Shown here: positions 1 to 8,427 of the stretch, in pieces
Layout of the letters: every line of letters begins with the position of its first letter
How positions within the stretch are numbered: the first letter of the stretch is position 1
Assembly (NCBI GenBank): GCA_002292325.1
Contig: DBBR01000026.1
Coordinates: forward strand, 1 to 9,849
Direction of reading: 5' to 3'
Length of the DNA stretch: 9,849 nt
Source: Flavobacteriales bacterium UBA979
Lineage (GTDB): Bacteria; Bacteroidota; Bacteroidia; Flavobacteriales_D; Sanyastnellaceae
The notes under the pieces: model-generated
What the model was told of the DNA's origin: nothing
What the model saw: only the letters and a program-made list of their open reading frames with translations
Databases searched by the model: none
Position numbers and translations under genes: made by a program

Positions 1-50
1 GCAGCAGAGGAAGCACCTGCAGTTGAATCAGCAGGAGAGGAAGCACCTGC
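1..50 (+). repeat. 30-bp-period direct repeat in the rplQ tail
   Basis: Bases 1-20 and 31-50 are the same 20-mer except for one mismatch at the fifth base (C versus G), separated by 10 unrelated bases. It encodes two copies of an Ala/Glu-rich decapeptide. The unit could gain or lose copies in frame. Confidence 0.75.
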
Positions 51-90
51 TCCTGACGAGACCTCTGAAGAAGACGAGAAGAAGGATTAA
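1..90 (+). CDS. rplQ: Ribosomal protein L17, C-terminal end (partial)
   Basis: The window opens inside a reading frame that runs 29 codons to a TAA at 88-90. The residues are almost all Ala, Glu, Pro and Asp and end in EEDEKKD. Bacteroidota L17 proteins commonly carry an acidic Ala/Glu/Pro-rich tail of this kind after the conserved ribosome-binding core, and rplQ followed by carA and eno is a common order in that phylum. The conserved L17 core lies outside the window, so the call rests on the tail composition and the neighbours. The tail contains a 10-codon tandem repeat (codons 1-10 and 11-20, EEAPA in both). A strong terminator follows 36 bp after the stop, as expected for the end of the ribosomal protein/rpoA operon. 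Confidence 0.72.
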   Translation, partial: AAEEAPAVESAGEEAPAPDETSEEDEKKD

Positions 91-126
91 TCCATCCGAA
101 TTTGCTCATCTCATTCGATGATACTG

Positions 127-160
127 AAAACGGGAAGCATAGCGCTTCCCGTTTTTGTTT
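127..160 (+). terminator. Rho-independent terminator after rplQ
   Basis: A perfect 12-bp stem pairs 127-138 (AAAACGGGAAGC) with 144-155 (GCTTCCCGTTTT) around a 5-nt loop at 139-143, with a T-rich tract continuing to 160. The A-rich 5' arm also makes it a possible terminator for - strand transcription, but the nearest - strand gene is far away. It should separate the ribosomal operon from carA. Confidence 0.93.
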
Positions 161-245
161 TCAAAAGGTATTTGTTTTCACAATGAGGCAGTTTAGATGA
201 TGAAAAATCACCGTCTTTTTTTATCTGACGCTCAATGCCTGAATT

Positions 246-253
246 TATCTTTG
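246..253 (+). promoter_or_regulatory. Bacteroidota-type -7 element (TATCTTTG) of carA
   Basis: TATCTTTG fits the Bacteroidota -7 consensus TAnnTTTG exactly. Only 4 nt (254-257) separate it from the carA ATG. Since this element is centred near -7, transcription would begin at or within a base or two of the start codon. No clear TTTG at -33 is visible; the nearest is TCTG at 224-227. Confidence 0.6.
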
Positions 254-257
254 TTGC

Positions 258-1388
258 ATGACTCTAGTATCTACACCGAAAGTTCCTGCCGTCATTCTTT
301 TGGCGGATGGCACGCGATTTGAAGGCAAAGCCATTGGCGCAATCGGCACGACATCGGGAGAGATCGCATTCAATACAGGAATGTATGGCTACCAAGAAAT
401 TTTTACAGACCCCAGCTATCACCGACAGATTCTGGTGATGGCTACGGCTCACGTGGGTAACTATGGAGTGCACGGAGAGGAGGTTGAGTCCGATCGCGTG
501 CAGATTTCTGGTTTGGTCACGAAAAATTTCTCATCCATTGCCAGTCGAGTAGGAGGCAACGGTGCGTTACAGGAATACTTGGATCGAGACGGTGTAGTCG
601 GAATTTGCGAGGTTGATACCCGCGCATTGGTTCGTCACATCCGTGAGCAGGGGGCAATGAACGCCATCATTTGCAGTGATGGAACGGACGAGGCAGAATT
701 GAGAAAGCAATTGGCCAATGTGCCATCGATGGAGGGATTGGAGTTGAGCAGCGAGGTAACGTGCAGTGAACCATACGAGGTCGCACCATCGATTGAGAAC
801 GACAAAGGGTTGACTGTTGCACTCCTTGACTTAGGCGTGAAAAAGAATATCATACGCTGTTTAACCCAACGCGGTTGCCGAGTTCACGTATTTCCGATGA
901 ATACATCGCTCGAAGCGATAACCGACATCAAACCTGACGGTATCATGCTTTCGAATGGCCCTGGCGATCCAGGTGCTATGACTGAAACCATTGCATTGGT
1001 CAAGGCTTTGGTCGAAACTGGACGGTGCATGTTTGGTATTTGCTTGGGGCACCAGGTCCTCGCATTGAGTCAAGGGTTGAAGACCGTAAAAATGTTTAAT
1101 GGCCACCGCGGGGTGAATCATCCAATCAAAAACTTGATTTCTGGCAAGGCTGAAATAACCTCCCAAAATCACGGGTTCGTAGTTGATCGAGAGTCGTTGG
1201 ATCGGCATCCTGGAATCGAATTAACACACATCCATCTCAACGATGACACGGTGGCAGGAATTGCGTTGAATGACCGACCGGTGTTTTCTGTTCAATACCA
1301 TCCGGAAGCATCTGCTGGGCCGCATGATAGCCGGTATTTGTTCGATCAGTTCGTTGCGAACATGGAACGTGCGGTCGTCCCCGTTTGA
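258..1388 (+). CDS. carA: Carbamoyl-phosphate synthase small (glutaminase) subunit
   Basis: The 376-aa product hydrolyses glutamine and passes ammonia to CarB for carbamoyl phosphate, feeding pyrimidine and arginine synthesis in the cytosol. The N-terminal CPSase domain spans about 10-140 (ILLADGT at 13-19, GYQEIFTDPSY at 44-54). The class I glutamine amidotransferase domain spans about 187-370, with SNGPGDP at 232-238, the nucleophile elbow GICLGHQ with Cys262, NHGF at 304-307, and QYHPE giving His348 and Glu350. The catalytic triad is complete and the length is normal. ATG 258 is chosen because ILLADG sits about 12 residues in, as in relatives, and the next Met is residue 42. carB is not in the window. 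No Shine-Dalgarno is visible, and the start sits directly behind a promoter box. Confidence 0.97.
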   Translation: MTLVSTPKVPAVILLADGTRFEGKAIGAIGTTSGEIAFNTGMYGYQEIFTDPSYHRQILVMATAHVGNYGVHGEEVESDRVQISGLVTKNFSSIASRVGGNGALQEYLDRDGVVGICEVDTRALVRHIREQGAMNAIICSDGTDEAELRKQLANVPSMEGLELSSEVTCSEPYEVAPSIENDKGLTVALLDLGVKKNIIRCLTQRGCRVHVFPMNTSLEAITDIKPDGIMLSNGPGDPGAMTETIALVKALVETGRCMFGICLGHQVLALSQGLKTVKMFNGHRGVNHPIKNLISGKAEITSQNHGFVVDRESLDRHPGIELTHIHLNDDTVAGIALNDRPVFSVQYHPEASAGPHDSRYLFDQFVANMERAVVPV

Positions 1389-1393
1389 TTCAG

Positions 1394-1401
1394 TACCTTC
1401 G
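1394..1401 (+). promoter_or_regulatory. Candidate -7 element (TACCTTCG) for eno
   Basis: TACCTTCG matches TAnnTTTG with T to C at the seventh base, and is followed by GCGCC. It lies 5 bp after the carA stop and would give eno its own transcript with a leader of roughly 70 nt. No convincing -33 TTTG is seen at the right distance, so eno may also be read through from carA. Confidence 0.5.
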
Positions 1402-1426
1402 CGCCGGTTTCGACCTGAATTTGGAA

Positions 1427-2754
<1,328 letters not shown>

Positions 2755-2779
2755 AGCGAACGGTACAATTTCGCTCGAC

Positions 2780-4813
2780 TTATTGGCCTTCTTGGAAGGA
2801 CTTCGTAAACGGCACCGGGTCTATTTGTCCCGGTGTCTGTTGCAATAGTCCATAGATCCGGAATTCCGTGCGATCGTTTTCAGCATGGTTATAGGATGCA
2901 CATGGTTGTCCGGGAAGGCATTTATTTCGCAATTCATCGATTCCTTTTCCGACACTGATGAGTTGTTTGGAGGATACGCCAACCTTGAGCAGGAACGATT
3001 CAATTTCGATGGCCCGATTTTTAGAAATTCGGTTGTTTGGCTGATCAAATAAATCCCAATTGGATGCATCTTCATGGCAACGAATTTCAAGAAAAACATC
3101 GGGGTTAAGCTTCAAGAAATCTGCCAAGTCGTATAGGACAAATTGGGATTTGCGATCCAGGGCATTGGAGGGGTTCCAGTCGATTCCTGCCAGTTCAAAT
3201 GGGGTTCCTCCCATCCATTTGACAGAAAACCGCTCGTCGTTCAGGGTTTTGATTTTGGCCAATTGTACGTCCCAAATAGGCTCGGCAGTTTCGGTGGTAC
3301 GAACCGTGCGTTCTGTAATGTATCCGGGCAATTCACAGATGACGGAATAAGCTCGATTGGACGGGAGATCCAATTGGAGGGTTCCATCAAGTTCAGTTCG
3401 GGTCTGCCAAGCAGATCCATCCCGCATGTCAATCCATCGAATGGGCACCCTTGGAAGGGCAAGACCCGTAGAGTAATCTGTGATTTGAATCGAAAATGGT
3501 ACAGTGGACTCGGTCGCCTCTACACGAAAGATTTCATCAACTCCGGAGCGGTTGGAACAGACAAACCCGTGGATGTCATCGGATTCCATGACGAGACCAA
3601 AATCGTCTGCCATGCTGTTGATCGGAAAGTTGAGCCGGACCGGTGCAGTCCAAGCGTCGCCATCTCTCCAGTGACGGGTTTCGGGCAGAACCTCCGTGTC
3701 AATTTCGGTCCAAAATACGTCCAGTCCCCCCAGTGTAGGGTGGCCGTCGGATGCAAAATACAAGCGTCCGTTGCTGTCAAAGGCGGGGAATACATCGTCT
3801 CCAGGTGAATTCACCTCCGGTCCCAAATTGAGCGGCTCTTCCCAAAACGTTCCGTTGCGTTCAGAAACCCATAGGTCCATTCCACCCTGTGCTTCAGGCG
3901 ACGGAAGATCGGTGGAGAAGTACATGCGTTTTCCATCCTGCGAAAAAGTTGGATGGGCGAAGACATAGCCCTTTTCCACAAATGGAAACGGTCGAGCCTC
4001 CCCCCAATCTCCCGAGGCTAGTCTTTGGGCCACCATGAGTTGGTAACCACCTTCCTGAGCATCGCCGAACCAGCCAATGCCATTGGCGGTTTTTTTGGAG
4101 TAGGCAATGGCTTTTGCATCGGGTGAAAGGCAGACCATGCCGTCGTGTTCCGGCAAATCCCAGGCTACGACATCCCGTGCTTTCATGGTGTGCATCTGAC
4201 CCGGTTTGAGGTCCAGCGCCCACATTTGATTCCGATCCAGTCGAGCTTTGTGATCTACCTGTCCCCAACGAAAGGGTTCACTTGAAAAGTACAATTTATC
4301 TCCCGTGATGTGAGGAGCTGAGGTCGTTTCCAATCCCGGAAATCTCAATGCGCTGATTTCCCAGTGCCTGTCGTCTTCGGTTACGTGAAGTTGATTTGCG
4401 CATTGGCTCCAAATCTTTTGGACGTATTCGGGGGTTGATTCACTGGCCATAAGGGATTCCAGAGCATCAGCAGCTTCCGCATACTTCTTCTGATTCATCA
4501 TGCACTTGGCCCAATTGACTTGGTCTTCCACGGTCAAAGCAGTGCGGTAACTCAATTCCTCATATGTCTTTTCTGCGGCGACATAATCGACCATCAACAT
4601 TTGGGTTTTGCCCAATAGGCGCCAGCTCATGGTATCATTCGGCCATTGAGCCAATGCTTTTTGGAAACCATCAGCAGCATCAGCGTAGCGCTCACGCTCG
4701 TACATGCGCAATCCTTTCCAGAAAAAACGAGAGCCGCAAGAATTGAGCAGCAAGAGAGCAGAAAGGGCTAATGCAGGTCCGGTGAAGAATCGAGTCGACC
4801 GAAGAATGTTCAT
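2780..4813 (-). CDS. PorE-like lipoprotein: TPR, PD40 propeller, CRD-like and OmpA domains
   Basis: This 677-aa protein has a lipoprotein signal peptide with lipobox LNSC, acylated Cys26. TPR-like helices follow at about 33-120. A PD40/WD40-type beta-propeller runs at about 165-430, with repeated units such as PTFSQDGKRMYFSTD and PAFDSNGRLYFASDG. A carboxypeptidase-regulatory-like beta-sandwich lies at about 438-520. The C-terminal OmpA-like peptidoglycan-binding domain (about 540-655) has Asp582 and Arg600 where OmpA domains bind diaminopimelate, and ends ENDRTEFRIYG. Order and length match Porphyromonas gingivalis PorE, a type IX secretion component tying the outer membrane to peptidoglycan. 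Bacteroidota encode several such proteins, so a T9SS role is inferred and no symbol is given. The gene lies last in the - strand cluster, 71 bp after rlmB. Confidence 0.88.
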   Translation of the reverse strand: MNILRSTRFFTGPALALSALLLLNSCGSRFFWKGLRMYERERYADAADGFQKALAQWPNDTMSWRLLGKTQMLMVDYVAAEKTYEELSYRTALTVEDQVNWAKCMMNQKKYAEAADALESLMASESTPEYVQKIWSQCANQLHVTEDDRHWEISALRFPGLETTSAPHITGDKLYFSSEPFRWGQVDHKARLDRNQMWALDLKPGQMHTMKARDVVAWDLPEHDGMVCLSPDAKAIAYSKKTANGIGWFGDAQEGGYQLMVAQRLASGDWGEARPFPFVEKGYVFAHPTFSQDGKRMYFSTDLPSPEAQGGMDLWVSERNGTFWEEPLNLGPEVNSPGDDVFPAFDSNGRLYFASDGHPTLGGLDVFWTEIDTEVLPETRHWRDGDAWTAPVRLNFPINSMADDFGLVMESDDIHGFVCSNRSGVDEIFRVEATESTVPFSIQITDYSTGLALPRVPIRWIDMRDGSAWQTRTELDGTLQLDLPSNRAYSVICELPGYITERTVRTTETAEPIWDVQLAKIKTLNDERFSVKWMGGTPFELAGIDWNPSNALDRKSQFVLYDLADFLKLNPDVFLEIRCHEDASNWDLFDQPNNRISKNRAIEIESFLLKVGVSSKQLISVGKGIDELRNKCLPGQPCASYNHAENDRTEFRIYGLLQQTPGQIDPVPFTKSFQEGQ
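2813..2835 (-). other. Perfect inverted repeat near the 3' end of the PorE-like gene
   Basis: CACCGGG at 2813-2819 and CCCGGTG at 2829-2835 pair perfectly with a 9-nt loop, inside the last 20 codons of the PorE-like gene. A GC-rich hairpin here could stabilise the 3' end of the mRNA or slow polymerase, but no T run follows on the - strand. It may simply reflect codon content. Confidence 0.35.
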
Positions 4814-4818
4814 GGCGT

Positions 4819-4826
4819 CAAAGCTT
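4819..4826 (-). promoter_or_regulatory. Weak -7-like element before the PorE-like gene
   Basis: Read on the - strand this is AAGCTTTG, one mismatch from TAnnTTTG, 5 nt before the ATG at 4813. The spacing resembles that of carA and the 9031 gene, but the first base of the consensus is wrong and no -33 box is seen. Confidence 0.25.
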
Positions 4827-4845
4827 TTTGGATTCCGGTATGTGG

Positions 4846-4885
4846 AACCTCTTCAAGCAATGATAGCCGATTTGTTGAGGAGGTT
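4846..4885 (-). other. Imperfect inverted repeat between rlmB and the PorE-like gene
   Basis: Arms 4846-4856 and 4875-4885 are complementary over 11 bp with a single internal mismatch (a wobble only in + strand RNA), around an 18-nt loop. The structure overlaps the rlmB stop codon. There is no U tract, so it could be a processing or stability element, or incidental. Confidence 0.3.
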
Positions 4886-5742
4886 TACGACGCTTCAGAG
4901 GCGTCTTTCCACAATGCAAGGTGGGATAATGCGATTCCTGCAGCAACGGAAACGTTCAAGCTCCCGGTTTTTCCAACCATTGGTAAACGCAGTTGTACCG
5001 GACAATTGCGCTCGACTCCGGGCGAGATTCCGGTCTCTTCGTCACCCATGACGAGACAAACGGGCCCCGAAACCGGAGTCTGATGAAACGAAGTCTCAGC
5101 CTGTTCACTCAATGCGACAGCCGTGATTCCGTTGGCGGCCAAGTCTTGAAGTGCCTTTGCCATATCAGGGACGCGGGCTACAGGAATCCTCAGGAGGGCA
5201 CCCGAAGAAGATTTGATCGCATCCTCCTGAATGGGGGCTACGCCAAAAGAGGGGATGATGAGTGCGGTGGCACCAAAGCACTCCGCGCTTCTTGCAATGG
5301 CACCAATGTTTCGGACGTCGGTCACTCCGTCCAACGCCAAAAAGAACGGTGACTCTCCTGCCTCATAAGTCTGGGCTACCAACTCATCCAATGGGTGGTA
5401 GACAATGGGAGAAAGAAAAGCGACAATGCCCTGGTGGTTCTTGACCGTAATGCGATGGAGTTTTTCTTTTGGAACACGTTGAACCGGTATGTTCAGCCGC
5501 TTCAGTTGGCTGAGCAATGCAGAGGTGCGTTCGCCTTTTTCGTCTCGTTGAATGAGGACCCGTTGAAATTCTTTTCCCGCCTCCAACGCTTCTTGCACCG
5601 GATGCCATCCCATCACGTAGCTCCCTTTCGGCGGACGTTTCGGACCGGTATACGGAGGTTTTTTACCTCCTCTGTCCGAATCCGAATTGAATGAATTTTC
5701 GGAGCGAGAGGAGCGGGGAGAGGGAGGGAGATCAAATGGCAT
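4885..5742 (-). CDS. rlmB: SpoU-family 23S rRNA (guanosine-2'-O-)-methyltransferase RlmB
   Basis: RlmB methylates the 2'-hydroxyl of a peptidyl-transferase-loop guanosine (G2251 in E. coli 23S rRNA) using S-adenosylmethionine. The 285-aa protein has the substrate-binding N domain at about 42-115, starting YVMGWHPVQEALE, and the SPOUT catalytic domain after about 130. Motif 1 is LDGVTDVRNIGAIARSAE (137-154; Asn145, Arg151). Motif 2 is VMGDEETGI (231-239; Glu235). Motif 3 is LPMVGKTGSLNVSVAAGI (253-270; Ser261, Asn263), which forms the trefoil knot. Residues 1-41 are an extra Ser/Pro/Lys-rich, probably disordered basic tail absent from E. coli RlmB. The start at 5742 is supported by a TACCTTTG box 21 nt upstream; Met44 is the alternative but would clip the conserved fold. 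It lies 37 bp after the GWxTD gene. Confidence 0.93.
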   Translation of the reverse strand: MPFDLPPSPRSSRSENSFNSDSDRGGKKPPYTGPKRPPKGSYVMGWHPVQEALEAGKEFQRVLIQRDEKGERTSALLSQLKRLNIPVQRVPKEKLHRITVKNHQGIVAFLSPIVYHPLDELVAQTYEAGESPFFLALDGVTDVRNIGAIARSAECFGATALIIPSFGVAPIQEDAIKSSSGALLRIPVARVPDMAKALQDLAANGITAVALSEQAETSFHQTPVSGPVCLVMGDEETGISPGVERNCPVQLRLPMVGKTGSLNVSVAAGIALSHLALWKDASEAS

Positions 5743-5763
5743 GGTAAGCGAGAATCAGTTGGC

Positions 5764-5771
5764 CAAAGGTA
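5764..5771 (-). promoter_or_regulatory. TACCTTTG -7 element upstream of rlmB
   Basis: On the - strand TACCTTTG fits TAnnTTTG exactly. It lies in the 37-bp gap between the GWxTD gene stop and the rlmB ATG, leaving 21 nt to the start. It suggests rlmB (and perhaps the PorE-like gene) can be transcribed independently of the upstream genes. No -33 TTTG is seen at the expected distance. Confidence 0.45.
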
Positions 5772-5779
5772 CCGGCAAA

Positions 5780-7018
5780 TCAGTCTGGTTTGATTCGTCC
5801 GTTGCGCCAATTGGTGACCATGCGGTCCCATGGCGGCCTAAATTGGATGGATCGATTGAGTACATAGAAGTTCTCATCCCACGGATGTTCGACATGCAAA
5901 AAGCGGAATGTAATGGCATTGGCAGATCCTTCTTCGCCGTAGATCCACCACTCACTGTCGATTGTGCTGCGAACTTTATCGGGAATTCCAAAAACAATGT
6001 GGACCATTCCACGGTCGGTTCGCCATCCTGGGTGGATTCCGCTAAAGTACCGATTGGCCTCCTCAACGCGACCATAGTATGTCTTAATCAATTCCGCTGA
6101 AGCTCCTTTTTCATTGCCGCAACTCAACCAAAATGCATCCAGGGAAGCTTTGGGGTCGGATGCATTCCTCATCCGGTCAAATTCGGCACGAGTCGTGATG
6201 TAGCGACTGGATTGAATCATGAGGTTCAAATCCCGGACGAGTGGATGGTCAGCGGGCATCCCGTGCACGCGATGTGCTACGCGAAGCTTGTTGAGTGTGG
6301 TTGGTTGTCCGACTGCGTTGATGCCAGGTTGGACGATGTATCCGTTCCATCCTGACTCGTCGGTTAGCCATTCAGATAGAATCGCAGGTTGAAGGGTGTC
6401 TGATTTGTCTCGGCTGCTGGAAAACGGCGGAGAGGGCATGGATGCGGGAACCGCTGCGCTTGCATGCTGCCATCGCGTATTGGAAAGGCTGGAGAAATAA
6501 AGGGTGTCACCGATGATCGCCTGGCCTCTGTCAACGGGCCATCCGTCGCTGTGAAAAGGGGTCCGTGGAACACCAGGCTGCGGAAGGGGGACCTTCCAGG
6601 AGGTTGAGGTATTTCGATGCAAGTCCTCCATCTGCATCGGCACTAAATTGGTGCTTTGGTTCCAGTTTACAGCGAAATCAGCCAAGGCCACACGCCAGAC
6701 CCGACGGTCCATGGGTGGGGCAAAATCGACCAAGGTATCGCGCCAAGTCACCTCAAAAGTGCCCGCGTTGAGTCGCATGTGCGCGGTAAAGGGTGACTGG
6801 GGAGAATTTCTCAAAAACAATCCTTCCTCTCGGCTCCACTCGAGAAAGATCTCGACCGAATCAATGCCCAAAGGAAGCACGGCACACTTGGGATGAATAA
6901 TATTCGCCTCGAAGTCATAGGGACGCTGGTTCGCCTTTCCTGCAAGGGGACCGGAGCCACCGCAGCCTGCGCAGATGAGCACGACCGCTGCTCCAAAGAT
7001 TGAAGCCGCTTTATTCAT
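5780..7018 (-). CDS. GWxTD-domain lipoprotein
   Basis: The product has 412 residues. The hydrophobic N-terminal segment (about 7-18) ends in CAGC, giving a probable acylated Cys19; Cys16 at the -3 position is unusual for a lipobox, where Leu is typical. The diagnostic motif GWRTD is at 331-335 within the C-terminal part, followed by VHIVFGIPDKV (339-349) and WWIYG (357-361). The preceding helix (YITTRAEFDRM, 273-283) is also typical. GWxTD proteins occur in Bacteroidota and some neighbouring phyla and have no established function. An envelope location is inferred from the signal. The ATG overlaps the rmuC stop by 8 bp, so translational coupling is likely, and rlmB follows 37 bp later. Confidence 0.88.
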   Translation of the reverse strand: MNKAASIFGAAVVLICAGCGGSGPLAGKANQRPYDFEANIIHPKCAVLPLGIDSVEIFLEWSREEGLFLRNSPQSPFTAHMRLNAGTFEVTWRDTLVDFAPPMDRRVWRVALADFAVNWNQSTNLVPMQMEDLHRNTSTSWKVPLPQPGVPRTPFHSDGWPVDRGQAIIGDTLYFSSLSNTRWQHASAAVPASMPSPPFSSSRDKSDTLQPAILSEWLTDESGWNGYIVQPGINAVGQPTTLNKLRVAHRVHGMPADHPLVRDLNLMIQSSRYITTRAEFDRMRNASDPKASLDAFWLSCGNEKGASAELIKTYYGRVEEANRYFSGIHPGWRTDRGMVHIVFGIPDKVRSTIDSEWWIYGEEGSANAITFRFLHVEHPWDENFYVLNRSIQFRPPWDRMVTNWRNGRIKPD

Positions 7019-8366
7019 TGGATGGCTCGACTGGTTCGGGTTCAGAGTCCAAGGAAGATTCGATCAGGAAGTCTTCAGAAATTTTTGTTTTGACGTGCAC
7101 ACCGAGCTCCCGCATTTGTTCCGCCTGATAAATGGCTCCTTGCCTTCCTTGCAATTTGGTCAGCGCATCATCATACGAGGATTGAGCTTGCCCGAGTCGG
7201 GTTTTGATTTTGCCAAATTCTTCCAGAAAGAGGTTGATTTGGTGGTACAATTTACTCCCGCGCTCTGCAATTTTTTGGATGTTCGCTTTTTGCTCCTCTT
7301 GTTGCCAAACGTAACTAATCGTGCGAAGTGTCGCGATCAGTGTGCTTGTAGAAACCAGCAGTACATTTTTTCGCAAAGCCTCTTCTTGCAACGACAAAAG
7401 ATGAGTTCCTAGGGCAACCCAGGAGGCCTCGACGGGCATGAACATCAGGGTGTAGTCGGTGCTCTTTCCATAAAGCTGAGCGTAATTTTTATTGCTCAAC
7501 TCTTTGATGTGAGAACTCACGCTGCCCGCGTGAAGACTTCTTTCTCGTTCTACTTCTTTGGGGTCATCAGATTGAGTCATGCGCTCATACGCTGTAATGC
7601 TCACTTTACTATCGATGACAAGCACTTTGTCGTCGGGGAGGTAAATGAGGAAGTCCGGGCGGAAGAGGCGACCCTCCTCATCGCGTTGAGTGGATTGCTT
7701 TGAAAAGTGAATGCCTTCAACAAGTCCAACCTGTTCGAGGATGCGTTCGAGCTGATATTCACCCCAATCCCCTTGAACCTTGCTTTCACCTTTGAGCGCA
7801 TTGGTCAGATGCTTCGCCTCAGTTTGAAGGGTTTGGTTCAAGGCAAAAAGCTTCTCAAGTTCTTTGTCCAATTGCCCCAGTTGCTCGCGTTCATCGCCGT
7901 AGAATTTATTCATCTGATTCTGGAGCTCGACGAACTTGTCTTGGATGGGTTTGACTACGGCGGACAGGGTCTCTTTGCCCCCTTCTGCCAGATGCTGCTG
8001 ATGGCGCTTTGCGTTTTCTTCGATGATGTTACGGGCCAACAGGTCAAACTCTTGGGTCATCTCTCGCCGGCGATTTTCTTCTTCTTGTGAGTAATATTCG
8101 AATTTCTGTTCAGCCTTGCTTTTATCCGCTATGGCAGCTTGCAAATCACTCCGCACATCACTAAGCTCCTCTCGAGCCCGCGTCAGATCTGCTTCCATCT
8201 GATCGCGCTCAAATTGAGTTCGTTCAAGGTCCAGGTCCGTGGAAGCGGAGCCACGTCCCGTTTTGCTCAGTTGCCGGGCAAGCCAGAAAATTCCAGCTGC
8301 GAGTGCTGCGAGGATTAAAAACAGGATGGTGATAAGTTGTGAAGACTCCATGCGCAAAATATACAT
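7011..8366 (-). CDS. rmuC: RmuC family protein (DNA recombination limiting factor)
   Basis: RmuC proteins are predicted nucleases that restrain rearrangements at inverted repeats in E. coli. This one has up to 451 aa. A membrane segment lies at about 11-30 (LITILFLILAALAAGIFWLA), a long charged coiled coil at about 44-195, then the RmuC domain of PD-(D/E)XK fold: GDWGEYQLERIL (199-210, Glu203), RPDF (236-239, Asp238) and IDSK (251-254, Asp252, Lys254). The conserved LMFMPVEASW (307-316) and LVSTSTLIATLRTI (337-350) follow. The catalytic residues are intact. Met6 (ATG at 8351) is a credible alternative start, because the first five codons coincide with a promoter-like TATATTTTG, and E. coli RmuC also begins just before its membrane helix. 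It heads the - strand cluster. Confidence 0.94.
   Translation of the reverse strand: MYILRMESSQLITILFLILAALAAGIFWLARQLSKTGRGSASTDLDLERTQFERDQMEADLTRAREELSDVRSDLQAAIADKSKAEQKFEYYSQEEENRRREMTQEFDLLARNIIEENAKRHQQHLAEGGKETLSAVVKPIQDKFVELQNQMNKFYGDEREQLGQLDKELEKLFALNQTLQTEAKHLTNALKGESKVQGDWGEYQLERILEQVGLVEGIHFSKQSTQRDEEGRLFRPDFLIYLPDDKVLVIDSKVSITAYERMTQSDDPKEVERERSLHAGSVSSHIKELSNKNYAQLYGKSTDYTLMFMPVEASWVALGTHLLSLQEEALRKNVLLVSTSTLIATLRTISYVWQQEEQKANIQKIAERGSKLYHQINLFLEEFGKIKTRLGQAQSSYDDALTKLQGRQGAIYQAEQMRELGVHVKTKISEDFLIESSLDSEPEPVEPSNE
8355..8363 (-). promoter_or_regulatory. Promoter-like TATATTTTG at the rmuC start
   Basis: On the - strand TATATTTTG is TAnnTTTG with one extra T. It lies immediately after the ATG at 8366 and 3 nt before the in-frame ATG at 8351. 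If it is the -7 element, rmuC must start at 8351. No -33 box is evident. Confidence 0.35.
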
Positions 8367-8373
8367 CTAAACG

Positions 8374-8382
8374 TAACCTTCG
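8374..8382 (+). promoter_or_regulatory. Weak -7-like element for the small lipoprotein gene
   Basis: TAACCTTCG resembles TAnnTTTG with one extra base and one substitution. It lies in the divergent gap between rmuC and the 8428 gene and would give a leader of about 40 nt. This is only a weak match. Confidence 0.2.
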
Positions 8383-8427
8383 TCACGCTACTTCCGTACG
8401 GATACCAGAACTTTTAACAACCGCAAC

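Noticed and set aside
91..257. Pyrimidine- or arginine-responsive leader or riboswitch before carA
   Set aside because: Apart from the rplQ terminator and the -7 box I find no antiterminator alternative, leader peptide or known aptamer core; if carA is leaderless there is no room for one.
2755..2775. Inverted repeat AGCGAA/TTCGCT just after eno as a terminator
   Set aside because: The stem is 6 bp with a 9-nt loop and no T run on either strand, too weak to call a terminator for the convergent pair.
3143..3808. A 221-codon + strand open frame opposite the PorE-like gene
   Set aside because: It is antisense to a well-supported domain-rich gene, has no recognisable motif, and its composition is that of a shadow frame.
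7707..8090. A 127-codon + strand open frame opposite rmuC with Leu/Phe-rich stretches
   Set aside because: The hydrophobicity arises from reading the complement of the Glu/Lys/Gln-rich coiled-coil codons of RmuC.
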